Positions 44,801 to 53,439 are shown, counted from the first letter of the stretch. The stretch: 64,000 nucleotides of DNA from Aeromonas piscicola (GCF_000820005.1 NZ_CDBL01000055.1:122521-186520), one strand, 5' to 3'. Notes: a model not told the origin generated them from the sequence alone. Program-made: numbers and translations.

Positions 44801-46555
44801 GAGTTCGGCAAGCAGGAGACCGAGCTGGTCACCCGCTATGAGCGAGACCCCATGGGGCGGTTGCTTAAAAAAACCTTGCCCGATGGTCGTGAAATCCAGT
44901 TCAGCTATGACCAGTACGGTCAGTTGACGCAGGTGGATGATGGCGCCTGGCCGCTCACCTTTGAATACGATACCGCAGGCAATCTGCTGGCCGAGCATCA
45001 GGGCTGGGCCTCCAGCTATTTCAAGCATGATGCCATGGGGCGGCTGTCCCACTGGCAGCTGCCCGATGGCAACAAGCTTGCTTACCACTATTTGAATGGC
45101 GAGCTAAGCGGGATTGATCTGAACGGCGCCGAGCTGACTCGCCACCAGAGGGTGGGCGGACTGGAAATGCGCCGCAGCCAGGGGGCGCTGACCCAGCAAT
45201 ACGAATATGATGAGCAGGGGCGCCTGACGGCTCTGCGACTGCAACGGGGCAAGCAGGTCGCCCGTGAGCGGCGTTACGGCTATGACCACACCGGCAATTT
45301 GTTGCAGATCAATGACAGCGTGCAAGGGGAGCAGCACTACCGCTACGACCCGCTGGACCGTTTGCTGGAGGTGCGTGGTGAACTGACCGAGCGGTTCCTG
45401 CATGATCCGGCGGGCAACCTGTTGAGCCAGACTTCGGGTGGTCAGTTTGATGGGGCGCGCACTCAGGGTAACCGGCTGCTGTTGAGTGGCGATCGCCATT
45501 TTGAGTACGACGAATTTGGCCGATTGGCCATCGAGCGCCGTGGCAAAGGCCAGTCGTTGGTTACCCGTTATCACTATGACTGCCAGCATCAACTGGTCAG
45601 GGCTGAACTGCCGGATGGCACTACGGCCAATTATGACTACGACGCCTTTGGCCGCCGTATTCGCAAGACGGTGAGGGGGACAAAGAGCGAGCACGTCACC
45701 GAATTCTTGTGGCAGGCCAACAACCTGATTGCCGAAAGCAGTTATCAGCTTGGTGATGATAAACGTCGTACCGATGAGCAATACCGCAGCTTTATCTATG
45801 AGCCGGGCAGCTTCAAGCCATTGGTGCAGCTGGAAGGGGAAGGGACGGATACCGAGGTATTCCATTATCAACTCGACCACCTTGGTACCCCGCTGGCGTT
45901 GACTCGTGACAATGGAGCGACTGCCTGGCAGGTGCGTTATCGCGCCTATGGCAATGTGTGGCGGGAAGAGATCGCCGACGTTGCCACTCCCTTGCGTTTT
46001 CAAGGGCAATATTTTGATGCCGAGACCGGTCTTCACTACAACCGGCACCGCTACTACCAGCCTGAAACGGGTAGATTTATCACTCCCGACCCGATAGGCT
46101 TGGCTGGCGGGCTTAATAACTACCAGTACGCCCCCAACCCGACCGGTTGGGTGGATCCGTTGGGGTTGACGAATATACCGGGGCAGTGTCCGCCGGGGCC
46201 TAATAAGAAAACCTCTTATGAGGCTGAAACTCGGCGTGAGGCATTTAGACAAGCAAAGCGTGATGCAGGAATACCCATGACCCAACAGCCTGTTAATATC
46301 ACAAGGCCTGAATTATTAGATGGGGATGGCAGAGTTATTATGGGAACTAACAATCAACCAATAACAACTAAGCAATATGAGTTTATAAATACAAAAGGTG
46401 AAAATATATTTATTCAAGAGCATAGCTTAGGTCATGCTAAAGCAACTCCTGGGCACGGGTTGGAGCCGCACTTTAATATTAGGCCTTCAGATAATTTGAA
46501 TACAGGGTCTGTTTTAGGAACTCATGGTCATTATAATTTTGGAGTGAAAAAATGA
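41870..46555 (+). CDS. Rhs-family T6SS effector with C-terminal EHHH-type HNH nuclease (TseI-like)
   Basis: A 1561-residue polymorphic toxin. Residues 1-420 are effector-specific, with a hydrophobic stretch around 270-310 (VLIDVIIGVILTGGAGLAA) and no PAAR domain. Residues about 425-1433 are the Rhs cage: a start cap (PVSMVTGEELLALED), many YD repeats (YRYDPLDRLLEV and similar) and the autocleavage motif DPLGL at 1429-1433. The 128-residue tip is AT-rich and has EH(1517-1518), H1522, H1529 and H1534 in EHSLGHAKATPGHGLEPHF, matching Tox-HNH-EHHH nucleases. It resembles A. dhakensis TseI. The start overlaps the DUF4123 gene and the stop overlaps the immunity gene. Confidence 0.88.
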   Translation: MSNAGQAVFTQVIADYRNALTEYRKDAESFFLGDMLGMDMEQTIKVGDKTIKASSSSKKAQSVVTECPQSGTLRLVHLFESVRFIPIGNTPYKVEAGKMVRGRFVSEAVADEGTLDAKGIAEVGKLAPGQSYQVTFYPKVKKSDLDALFASYVPVQQDLEAWLTKEWNSEHKAAWGRYSATGAGFGSHALAAASGVGKALVGVWDDLKTIYNLLADPVGNAKKLAEFGVDAAAMAKAGASQMEAAMLVLQDEALLYLYAYALVCWVKMLPPDQQTEFGSQVISSVLIDVIIGVILTGGAGLAARYGAKAASAAKNSDRVMRLVTSLVNLSKKHNLAQHAQTAKKVLIAGSAKLSPAKKADLKLVDGSAKTLVEKGTAAKRKFQPHSEIKQLKKTLDASKTATTPVNKPHQPEAKTCKNNCPVSMVTGEELLALEDAHLPGMLPFTFGRLYRTSAVERSCGMGAGWSHALAHRLERHGDRLTWWDQESLAIELPMPSATRPMITNQLSEAAVYLGDEPDEVIVAKAGSPFLHFTWHGKTGRLTAMSDLYGNRLTIRADEQGRPCWIENEGGLALRIVYQKAYLAAVELQHFDGINWQPEATLQRYDYDDAGHLVVAENGAGECERYRYRPDGVILERRLAGGAGFFWEWEREGKLARAVRHWSDVARFDVSYTWDDDKGEVTVSNADGSQEVYQHDSNARLIRQQDPDGAVSEFVYNDKGQKVLARDALGGETRYHYDEAGLLDREIAPDGSQTAYHYWDGRVRKVVQGDREWRFERNEQGDVIARRDPLGRETRYSYNAQGKLNTVVQPDGSRIELGWNRLGQLIEEKGANGGVTRWRYDERGRQIVRRDPRGAITRYEWNAADRLQAVYLPGGGSRRFEYNAYGKVTAEWDELGRETRYEYHPGLHLVSRRINPDGSELKYRYDNAKLFLSEIENEHGEQHRIHYFPNGLVARETGFDGRTTAYRYDLNGHLSEKVEFGKQETELVTRYERDPMGRLLKKTLPDGREIQFSYDQYGQLTQVDDGAWPLTFEYDTAGNLLAEHQGWASSYFKHDAMGRLSHWQLPDGNKLAYHYLNGELSGIDLNGAELTRHQRVGGLEMRRSQGALTQQYEYDEQGRLTALRLQRGKQVARERRYGYDHTGNLLQINDSVQGEQHYRYDPLDRLLEVRGELTERFLHDPAGNLLSQTSGGQFDGARTQGNRLLLSGDRHFEYDEFGRLAIERRGKGQSLVTRYHYDCQHQLVRAELPDGTTANYDYDAFGRRIRKTVRGTKSEHVTEFLWQANNLIAESSYQLGDDKRRTDEQYRSFIYEPGSFKPLVQLEGEGTDTEVFHYQLDHLGTPLALTRDNGATAWQVRYRAYGNVWREEIADVATPLRFQGQYFDAETGLHYNRHRYYQPETGRFITPDPIGLAGGLNNYQYAPNPTGWVDPLGLTNIPGQCPPGPNKKTSYEAETRREAFRQAKRDAGIPMTQQPVNITRPELLDGDGRVIMGTNNQPITTKQYEFINTKGENIFIQEHSLGHAKATPGHGLEPHFNIRPSDNLNTGSVLGTHGHYNFGVKK

Positions 46556-46935
46556 ATTTGTTTGATGTGGTATTGCCACACCCACATTTGCAATCTTTAT
46601 ATCCAGAAGGAATAAATGGTGATATTTTAATCGGTAGAGTTGAGTTTTCTTCCGGTGGACATATTTTTTTAACTCTTCATACGAAAGAGAGGCCGTCTAA
46701 AGAGATTGCAAAATGGGGTTCATACGGAAGAGATTTCAATACGGTTTCAATAACTCTTTCTGTTTGTAATGCAGAAAGTGTTTATATATCCGGTTGGTAT
46801 ATGACAGGTTTTGTTCCTATTGATGTTGAGCAACAAAAAGATATTTTTGTTATCCGACAATGTAATGGGAATTGTAAAATAGAAATAAAGGCGGAGTTTC
46901 TGGTTTTTCAAAGTTGTAGCGTGTATTTAAGTTAA
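46552..46935 (+). CDS. Immunity protein for the Rhs nuclease effector
   Basis: A 127-residue soluble protein whose ATG overlaps the rhs stop (ATGA). It is AT-rich like the toxin tip and begins MNLFDVVLPHPHLQSLYPEG. It has no motif of known enzymes. Position, size and matching composition mark it as the cognate immunity protein (TsiI-like) that blocks the EHHH nuclease in the producing cell. Function is inferred from the effector-immunity arrangement. Confidence 0.8.
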   Translation: MNLFDVVLPHPHLQSLYPEGINGDILIGRVEFSSGGHIFLTLHTKERPSKEIAKWGSYGRDFNTVSITLSVCNAESVYISGWYMTGFVPIDVEQQKDIFVIRQCNGNCKIEIKAEFLVFQSCSVYLS

Positions 46936-46944
46936 GCTTATGTC

Positions 46945-47762
46945 TCGAAGGCCCGGCTGATCCGTCAGCAAGATCCCGACGGCGCGGTCAGCGAGTTTGT
47001 CTATAACGACAAGGGCCAGAAAGTGCTGGCCCGCGATGCGCTAGGGGGGTGAAACCCGTTACCACTATGATGAAGCGGGCTTGCTGTAGCGCAAGATTGT
47101 TCCCGATGGCAGCCGCATCGAACTGGGCTGGAACCGCCTTGGGCAGTTGATTGAGGAGAAGGGCGCCAACGGTGGTGTGACCCGCTGGCGCTATGACGAG
47201 CGGGGTCGCCAGATTGTGCGGCGCGATTATCCGTTATGAATGGAATGCGGCAGATCGTTTGCAAGCCGTGTATCTGCCTGGTGGTGGCATCCGCCGTTTC
47301 GAATATCACCCCGGCCTGCATCTGGTGAGTCGCCGCATCAACCCCGATGGCAGTGTGCTCACGTATCGCTACGGCCTCAACGGCCATTTGAGCGAGAAGG
47401 TGGCGTTTGGCAAGCAGGAGACCGAGCTGGTCACCCGCTATGAGCGAGACCCTATGGGGGCGTTTGCCATACTGGCAGCTACCCGATGGCAACAAGCTTT
47501 CGTACCACTATTTTCATGGGAGCTAAGCGGAATTCGGTATACTGAGAGTACAGACAAAGCAATGTTTAGGGGTAATGGTAGTTTCTCTGATTTTTATATA
47601 CGGAGGGATGATTTTGGAGCGCGGGCATATGAGAATGAAAAATTAGATGTACTGAAAGATAAAATATTTTGTGACTTCGGTTGTAAATGGATGTTTATTC
47701 TTTATGTATATATTTTTAATCTTCGACTTACTCAAGGTAATGTATTTAAACTCATTGGGTGA
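46945..47762 (+). pseudogene. Collapsed second rhs tip (rhs core remnant plus displaced toxin end)
   Basis: From 46945 the DNA repeats the upstream rhs gene almost exactly: matches begin at about 43955, jump to 44300, and continue in blocks to about 45113. In-frame stops (TGA near 47050, TAG near 47086) and deletions at short YD-repeat homologies break it. One example is loss of 14 bp between two GGCGCGA copies near 47227. After 47530 the sequence turns AT-rich and unrelated (RYTESTDKAMFRGNGSF and on), as expected of an alternative toxin tip. It is a displaced rhs-CT relict. Confidence 0.85.
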
Positions 47763-48069
47763 GATTTTTTTAAAAGAAAAATGGTTGAAAATTAGCGATT
47801 CGCTCTATGGGTTGGATTATGGATTTGCTGATAACTTATCAGCGAAAACTGTTTTTTTAAATTGTGCACTATCCCTGATTAATGGCGGCAATAGAGATGA
47901 AGTTCTGAAGAGTTTCTTCTCAATTATCGTTGAGGAGAGTGGGTGTGTTGAAGACTTTGAGATTTTAGATATTCTTGCCGATAAACTAGTTGCAGAACAT
48001 GTCCTCACCGAGAATGAGTTAATAGTTTTTTTAAAAATGCAGATTATGGTAGGTGGTCATGATTTTTAG
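47740..48069 (+). CDS. AT-rich small protein, possible orphan immunity gene
   Basis: A 109-residue acidic helical protein, MYLNSLGEIFLKEKWLKI and on, ending MVGGHDF. It overlaps the end of the rhs remnant and stops exactly one base before the IS1-like inverted repeat. Composition matches the rhs tips. Being next to a displaced rhs toxin end, it may be its immunity gene, kept to protect against sisters carrying that toxin. AAGG precedes the ATG. The C-terminus may have been trimmed by the insertion. No homology is recognised. Confidence 0.5.
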   Translation: MYLNSLGEIFLKEKWLKISDSLYGLDYGFADNLSAKTVFLNCALSLINGGNRDEVLKSFFSIIVEESGCVEDFEILDILADKLVAEHVLTENELIVFLKMQIMVGGHDF

Positions 48070-48813
48070 AGGATGCCTCCAATCAGTTGAAGTGGTGCCG
48101 TTCGATAAAGGTGCCGATGACGTTCTCGTGAATTCAAAAGAGCCAGAAAAAAAGATGATTTTACGAACCTGTCGCTTGATGTACGTTCTGAGCGTCAGGT
48201 TGTTACGCTCTATACGCTGCGTGAAGATGTTCCCGGTCAGCTGTATCTCGCGTGGGACTACCATGGCGTAGCTGCCCCAGTCATCACTGGTGATAAAGCC
48301 AAGCTAGAAATGCCCCACCAAGCTTGGCAACCAACGGCATGTTTCATCGCTGCGTGGACCAAAGGTGTAGGCAACAACGCGTTTTCTTTTAGTACCAAAG
48401 TTAATTTCGATGATTTTTGTTGCCAACATAAGCCCATTGCTCATCGAGTTCATAGATAAGCCCCACATCATCCAACACAACTGTTTCGGTAGTTACTTGC
48501 CTTTGTACGAGTTTTAAGGCGCGCAGGATGGTATTAATGCCAATGTTGAGGGCGCGAGCGGTGTCACGGATAACGGTGCCGTTGAACGCCATCCCGACAA
48601 TTTTCTCTTTAACGCCTGGTTTACGACCCTCACTTGCAAGCTGAAAGAGGTGGGGGCAGGCAGGGCAACAATAAGCGAAGGTGACCGGCAGGGGGCTTAT
48701 AGTGGCGATATACGCGGTCGGAGTGGCAACGAGGGCAGTGAACGATGATGATGCCATGAAGAACCGAGTTTCAAAGTATCACCATACCTTATCAACCGAT
48801 CCGAGGCATCACC
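48070..48813 (-). mobile_element. IS1-family insertion sequence relict
   Basis: Inverted ends AGGATGCCTCCAATCAGTTG (48070) and GATGCCTCGGATCGGTTGA (read inward from 48813) flank about 744 bp, close to the 768 bp of IS1. The minus strand encodes an InsA-like part (KPGVKEKIVGMAFNGTVIRD, TARALNIGINTILRALK) and InsB parts (YELDEQWAYVGNKNHR, later FTQRIERNNLTLRTYIKR). Frame breaks at about 48265-48400 and an in-frame stop inactivate it. No target-site duplication is visible at the two ends, suggesting flanking rearrangement. Confidence 0.85.
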
Positions 48814-48897
48814 AATAATTGAAATTAGTATGGAATTAAAATCGTTCTAGCATTCAGTGAAAATCAATATATTTAATGAAATGGCGATAGGCATATT

Positions 48898-50286
48898 ATG
48901 AATAAATCTGGATTTTTAAAGGTTATAGCTGGTTGGCTATGGTGTGTGTTTAATATATCTGGTTGCTCCTCGCTATTATCATCACAAGATGATCAAGAAA
49001 TACATCAAGCCGCCCAGCAAGGTCAGGGGAAGGCGCAATATGAATTGGCTAACCGTTTGGCGGCCAAGCCCGATTATCCCGAGGCGATGCGCTGGATGAA
49101 ACAGGCAGCCGAGCAAACAGGGCCCTTGGCTGCGGATGCTGACATTCGGGGAAAAGCGGCTCTGCAGGTAGGACGCTGGTATCAGGTGGGCTTGGGTGAG
49201 CCGAAGAATCCTCAATTGGCCGAAAACTGGTGGCAGCGCTCGGCCAAGCTGGGTAACCGTGAAGCCAGTTATCAGCTGGGGAGGAATTGTCAGCAGCAGC
49301 ATAAAGGCAAGCTGATAAGCGAGTGCCTCGACTGGTTTGAGCAAGCGGCCAACCGGGACCATGCCGAAGCGCAACTGATTCTGGGGCAATGGTATGCCAA
49401 GCAGCCTGGAGCCGATGCGGATGCCGTCAAATGGTTGGAGAAAGCCGCCGAGCGCGGTAATCGCGACGCGCAATATCAGTGGGGATTGCGCTATGAGCAG
49501 GGGAAGGGGGTAAGCAAACGCAGCGATGTGGCGCTGCGCTGGTTTGAGAAGGCTGCAGCCCAGCAGCAACCGGATGCTTTGCTGATCCTGGCCCGCAAAG
49601 CTGCACCTGAGGAGGCGTTCAGTTTCTATCAACGGGCTGCCAATGCAGAGTCTGCGCCTGCTCAACTGTGGCTGGGGCAGGCTTATCTGGCAGGAGAAAA
49701 GGTCGTTCAGGATCTTGCCTTGGGTCGTTATTGGCTGGAGCTGGCTGCTGGCAATGGTTCTCATGAAGCCGAATATCAGTTGAGCCTGCAACAGAGCGAT
49801 GCTGCGGCGCGAGAGCATTGGTTGACGCGTGCCGCAGAGGGCGGTTTTAGCCAGGCTCAGCTTGCATTGGCTGAATGGCTGCAAGAGCGCGGGGATCTCG
49901 CCGCCGCTCGCCAGCATTTTTCGCAGGCGGCAGCGCAGGGCAATGTCGATGCTCGCTACGCCTATGGTGAGATGCTGCGGCTGGGGTTGGGCGGTAAAGA
50001 GGATTATGCGCAAGCTCTCAAACAGTATCGATTGGCTGCCAACGCTCATCATAGATCTGCCCAGTATCGCATGGGGATGATGCGTGAGCAGGGATTGGGG
50101 GCACCTCGCAATCGACTGCATGCTTATGCGTGGTATCTGCTCGCGGCTACGGATGGCAATCATGATGCAACCAAGGCACGTGATGAGCTGGAAAAAGGCA
50201 TGACAGAGAAGGAAAAGAGTGCCGGTCAGAAGCTGGCACAGCATTGGTTCGTGACACTCGCTCAAGGGAAGAAATTGGAGAGTTAG
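48898..50286 (+). CDS. Sel1-repeat lipoprotein of the T6SS locus
   Basis: A 462-residue protein with a lipoprotein-like signal (GWLWCVFNISGC, Cys at about 23) and about ten Sel1-like TPR repeats across residues 35-440, for example AVKWLEKAAERGNRDAQYQWGLRYEQGKGV. Sel1 proteins act as scaffolds and recur as accessory T6SS genes, often beside effectors. Here it lies between the rhs cassette and the structural operon. Its DNA is of normal composition after the first 40 codons. A strong terminator follows, so it is transcribed apart from tssB. The exact role is unknown. Confidence 0.75.
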   Translation: MNKSGFLKVIAGWLWCVFNISGCSSLLSSQDDQEIHQAAQQGQGKAQYELANRLAAKPDYPEAMRWMKQAAEQTGPLAADADIRGKAALQVGRWYQVGLGEPKNPQLAENWWQRSAKLGNREASYQLGRNCQQQHKGKLISECLDWFEQAANRDHAEAQLILGQWYAKQPGADADAVKWLEKAAERGNRDAQYQWGLRYEQGKGVSKRSDVALRWFEKAAAQQQPDALLILARKAAPEEAFSFYQRAANAESAPAQLWLGQAYLAGEKVVQDLALGRYWLELAAGNGSHEAEYQLSLQQSDAAAREHWLTRAAEGGFSQAQLALAEWLQERGDLAAARQHFSQAAAQGNVDARYAYGEMLRLGLGGKEDYAQALKQYRLAANAHHRSAQYRMGMMREQGLGAPRNRLHAYAWYLLAATDGNHDATKARDELEKGMTEKEKSAGQKLAQHWFVTLAQGKKLES

Positions 50287-50399
50287 TGAGTGAACGATAA
50301 GAAATAGGTTGTGTGTGATGACTTAATGCCATTAACGCATAAACCCAATATATACACCATGGTTGTTGGCAACATTCTTTAAACAGTCAAGTGTTCGTC

Positions 50400-50436
50400 A
50401 GTCCCTTCATTACTCGATATGATGAAGGGACTTTTT
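50400..50436 (+). terminator. Terminator of the Sel1 gene
   Basis: AGTCCCTTCAT / ATGAAGGGACT, 11-bp stem followed by TTTTT. Confidence 0.9.
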
Positions 50437-50978
50437 GTGTTCGCTATGCAACCTTTTGTTACATATTTTCTTATATTGTCACGTCTGGTTCTGTCGTTAG
50501 CGTGTAAATGACAAGAGTAAATGATAATGAAATGCTCTTGGAGGATGCCTCGATTCAGTTTCAAACGTACTTCATAGAACATGTACATGTTGATTTTCGA
50601 TAACCGACAGTGAGTATAAGCTGCTGTTTTTATTGTGTTTTATTTGGTTGTAATATTTTTTAAATATATCATTAATTAAGAACCAATTGACTTGACATAA
50701 TGCTCGCATATACCATGCGGCGCAAATGGCTCTTAAGCCAATATGACCTCTAACAAAGAGTAGAGGCATGATAGGGTTGTATAGATAACAAGATGCATAT
50801 TGTGTTTTTGATGATTAGAGCTTTGACTCTGGTATGTCAAAAATGCATCGTCGGCTGATGTTTCTCCCACCTTGTGACTACAGGTGGTTCAGTCAACTGT
50901 CATTTCTTACAGTTGCTGGTGGGGGCATTGGCTATAAGCTTTAGGGTCTTGGTTGACCCTTAACTTGGTATTTAGAGC
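50437..50978 (+). promoter_or_regulatory. Upstream region of the T6SS structural operon
   Basis: No credible gene in this AT-rich 540 bp. It contains an isolated IS1-like end (50541-50563) and two hairpins close to tssB: CCACCT / AGGTGG (50867-50887) and AACTGT / ACAGTT (50895-50914). The tssB promoter must lie here, but unlike hcp no good -24/-12 element was found. A 33-codon frame from 50842 lacks a ribosome site. Confidence 0.45.
50541..50563 (+). repeat. Solo IS1-like terminal repeat
   Basis: GAGGATGCCTCGATTCAGTT resembles the left end of the IS1-like element at 48070 (AGGATGCCTCCAATCAGTTG). No transposase sequence follows it, so it is a relict end or an old deletion junction. Confidence 0.55.
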
Positions 50979-51482
50979 ATGGGAAAAGGAATTGACGGCG
51001 CTACTGTTGCGCCCAAAGAACGTATCAATATCAAATATGTGCCGGCAACCGGTGGTCAACAGGCGGAGATAGAGCTTCCGCTGACCATGATGGTGGTAGG
51101 CAATATGAAGGGACGTACTGAGGAAACGCCTCTTGAGGAGCGTCAGACCGTCTCCATCGACAAGAATAATTTTTCTTCCGTCATGAAAGAATCGGCACTG
51201 GAACTGAAGTTTTCCGTTCCCAATCGCTTGGAGGAGAACAGCCAGGACGAAATGCCGGTTTCGATCAAGATCCAGTCTCTGGAAGACTTCACCCCTGACA
51301 GTGTTGCCCAGCAAGTTCCCGAGCTGCGCAAGCTGCTGGAGCTGCGTGAAGCCTTGGTTGCACTGAAGGGGCCATTGGGAAATATTCCCTCCTTCCGCAA
51401 TCGTTTGCAGGACCTGCTGTCCAGTGATGAGGCTCGTGAGCAACTGCTCAAGGAGCTGGATTTGATTAAGCCTGCCGAGTGA
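50979..51482 (+). CDS. tssB: T6SS sheath small subunit TssB (VipA)
   Basis: A 167-residue TssB. With TssC it forms the contractile sheath around the Hcp tube. MGKGIDGATVAPKERINIKY and ELPLTMMVVGNMKGR are family blocks, and the C-terminal helix (SRN/LRDLL-type, here PSFRNRLQDLLSSDEARE) contacts TssC and ClpV. It is the first gene of the structural operon, 37 bp before tssC. The ribosome site before the ATG is weak (TAGAGC). Confidence 0.95.
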   Translation: MGKGIDGATVAPKERINIKYVPATGGQQAEIELPLTMMVVGNMKGRTEETPLEERQTVSIDKNNFSSVMKESALELKFSVPNRLEENSQDEMPVSIKIQSLEDFTPDSVAQQVPELRKLLELREALVALKGPLGNIPSFRNRLQDLLSSDEAREQLLKELDLIKPAE

Positions 51483-51519
51483 TCGGCTGGTTGGATTGAT
51501 TGACGAGAAAGGAAAAAAC

Positions 51520-52998
51520 ATGTCTTTGGTCGAAGAACAGGTTCAAGCGGGGGCGAGTGCCGCCCCTTCGTCCTTGCTGGACGAAATCATGGCACAGGCT
51601 CGCATCACCCCGGTCGATGAAGGCTACAGTGTTGCCAAGCAAGGTGTTGCTGCCTTGATCGCCAATATTCTGGATAGCGGCACCACAAGCGGTCCGGTCA
51701 ACAAGGCGCTGGTAGACAGCATGATTGTCGAGCTCGACAAGAAGCTGAGCAAACAGATGGACGTAATCCTGCACGCCAAAGAATTGCAGGAGATGGAGTC
51801 TTCTTGGCGTTCGCTCAAGTTGTTGGTGGATCGCACCGATTTTCGTGAGAACATCAAGATCCAGGTGTTGCATGCGACCAAGGAAGAGTTGCTGGAGGAT
51901 TTCGAGTTTTCTCCTGAAATCACCCAGTCTGGTCTCTACAAGCATGTTTACTCGACAGGTTATGGTCAGTTTGGCGGTCAGCCTGTCGGTGCCGTGATCG
52001 GTGATTATGCCTTCACTCACAGTTCACCTGATATCAAGCTGATGCAGTATGTCAGTGCCGTCGGTGCCATGGCCCATGCCCCCTTTATCTCTTCGGTTGC
52101 ACCCGCCTTCTTCGGCGTCGACAGCTTTACCGATCTGCCGTCCATCAAGGACCTCAAATCGGTCTTCGAAGGCCCGTCCTACACCAAGTGGCGTTCACTG
52201 CGCGAGTCGGAGGATGCCCGCTATCTGGGGCTGACCGCGCCGCGTTTCCTGGCCCGCCTGCCGTATGATCCGACCGAAAATCCCATCAAGGGTTTCAACT
52301 ATCAGGAAGACATCAGCTCGGATCACGACCACTACCTGTGGGGCAACACCGCTTATCTGATGGGAACCTCCCTGACCGACAGTTTTGCCAAGTATCGTTG
52401 GTGCCCGAACATCATAGGTCCGCAGAGCGGTGGTGCCATCCACGATCTGCCGGTGCATGTCTATGAGGCCATGGGGCAGCTGCAAGCCAAGATCCCGACC
52501 GAAGTGCTCATCACCGACCGTCGTGAGTATGAGCTGTCAGAAGAGGGTTTCATCACCCTGACCATGCGCAAAGACAGTGACAATGCGGCCTTCTTCTCTG
52601 CCAACTCGGTGCAAAAACCCAAGGTGTTCCCGAACACCAAGGAAGGCAAGGAAGCGGAGACCAACTACAAGCTGGGCACCCAGTTGCCCTACATGTTCAT
52701 CATCAATCGCCTGGCACACTACATCAAGGTGTTGCAGCGCGAGCAGATCGGTTCCTGGAAGGAGCGTCAGGATCTGGAGCGTGAACTGAATGGCTGGATC
52801 AAGCAGTACGTTGCCGATCAGGAGAACCCGCCGGCAGACGTGCGCAGCCGTCGCCCGCTGCGTGCCGCCCAGATCAAGGTGCTGGACGTGGAAGGTGAGC
52901 CGGGTTGGTACCAGGTTGCCATGGCCGTGCGTCCGCACTTCAAGTACATGGGGGCCAGCTTCGAGCTGTCTCTGGTAGGTCGACTGGACAAGGAATAA
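51520..52998 (+). CDS. tssC: T6SS sheath large subunit TssC (VipB)
   Basis: A 492-residue TssC starting MSLVEEQVQAGASA; GAAAGGA precedes the ATG at 51520. It contains the invariant sheath-fold segments KLSKQMDVILHAKEFQ-type (here KELQEMESSWRSLKLLVDRTDF) and FNYQEDISSDHDHYLWGN, with the C-terminal GASFELSLVGRLDKE that closes the sheath handshake. It pairs with TssB, is located in the cytoplasm and is recycled by ClpV after contraction. Length is normal for the family. Confidence 0.96.
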   Translation: MSLVEEQVQAGASAAPSSLLDEIMAQARITPVDEGYSVAKQGVAALIANILDSGTTSGPVNKALVDSMIVELDKKLSKQMDVILHAKELQEMESSWRSLKLLVDRTDFRENIKIQVLHATKEELLEDFEFSPEITQSGLYKHVYSTGYGQFGGQPVGAVIGDYAFTHSSPDIKLMQYVSAVGAMAHAPFISSVAPAFFGVDSFTDLPSIKDLKSVFEGPSYTKWRSLRESEDARYLGLTAPRFLARLPYDPTENPIKGFNYQEDISSDHDHYLWGNTAYLMGTSLTDSFAKYRWCPNIIGPQSGGAIHDLPVHVYEAMGQLQAKIPTEVLITDRREYELSEEGFITLTMRKDSDNAAFFSANSVQKPKVFPNTKEGKEAETNYKLGTQLPYMFIINRLAHYIKVLQREQIGSWKERQDLERELNGWIKQYVADQENPPADVRSRRPLRAAQIKVLDVEGEPGWYQVAMAVRPHFKYMGASFELSLVGRLDKE

Positions 52999-53004
52999 TG
53001 CCCG

Positions 53005-53436
53005 ATGCCGTATCTCTCTTCCTGGGATAGAGGAAATGCGGCCAGTCTGTTTGATCGTATCCGGGGGGAGGGGCTTGGCTCTTCCCCCCATTCGGAAGTT
53101 GATGAACTGGTCGATTCTGTCAAGCGGCAGCTCGACCAGATCCTCAACACCCGTCCCGGCAATTGCCGTAGTGCTCCCGAGCTGGGTGTCATCGATCTCA
53201 ATGACGCCACGCAGGGCAGTGCGGACATCAAGGGGCGGATCCGTGAGGCGATCCGGCAATGCATCCGTCGTTATGAACCGCGGATCATTCATGTGGATGT
53301 GCGTTCACCCGATCATCAGGCGAGCCCGCTTGAGATGTCGTTTCAGGTGACGGCCCACGTGAGGCTGGAGCATATCGAGCAGGTTACCTCGTTCAATGTC
53401 CATATGGACAGTCACCGTCACTACCGCATGGTCTGA
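53005..53436 (+). CDS. tssE: T6SS baseplate protein TssE (gp25-like)
   Basis: A 143-residue gp25-family protein of the T6SS baseplate wedge. SVKRQLDQILNTRPGNCRSAPELGVIDLND and IREAIRQCIRRYEPRI carry the lysozyme-like gp25 fold. The conserved sheath-docking EPR triad is visible as YEPRI. It starts 6 bp after tssC and ends 3 bp before tssF. Confidence 0.94.
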   Translation: MPYLSSWDRGNAASLFDRIRGEGLGSSPHSEVDELVDSVKRQLDQILNTRPGNCRSAPELGVIDLNDATQGSADIKGRIREAIRQCIRRYEPRIIHVDVRSPDHQASPLEMSFQVTAHVRLEHIEQVTSFNVHMDSHRHYRMV

Positions 53437-53439
53437 TCA

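Noticed and set aside
43955..47530. Treating the repeated rhs blocks as an assembly duplication
   Set aside because: The copies differ by point changes and deletions at distinct micro-homologies and end in different AT-rich tips, which fits biological rhs tip displacement.
50379..50769. Two short minus-strand frames upstream of tssB
   Set aside because: No ribosome sites and no family features; one crosses the Sel1 terminator.
50600..50978. Sigma54 promoter for tssB
   Set aside because: No GG-N10-GC element with acceptable flanks was found; TTGGCTATAAGCTTT has the wrong spacing.
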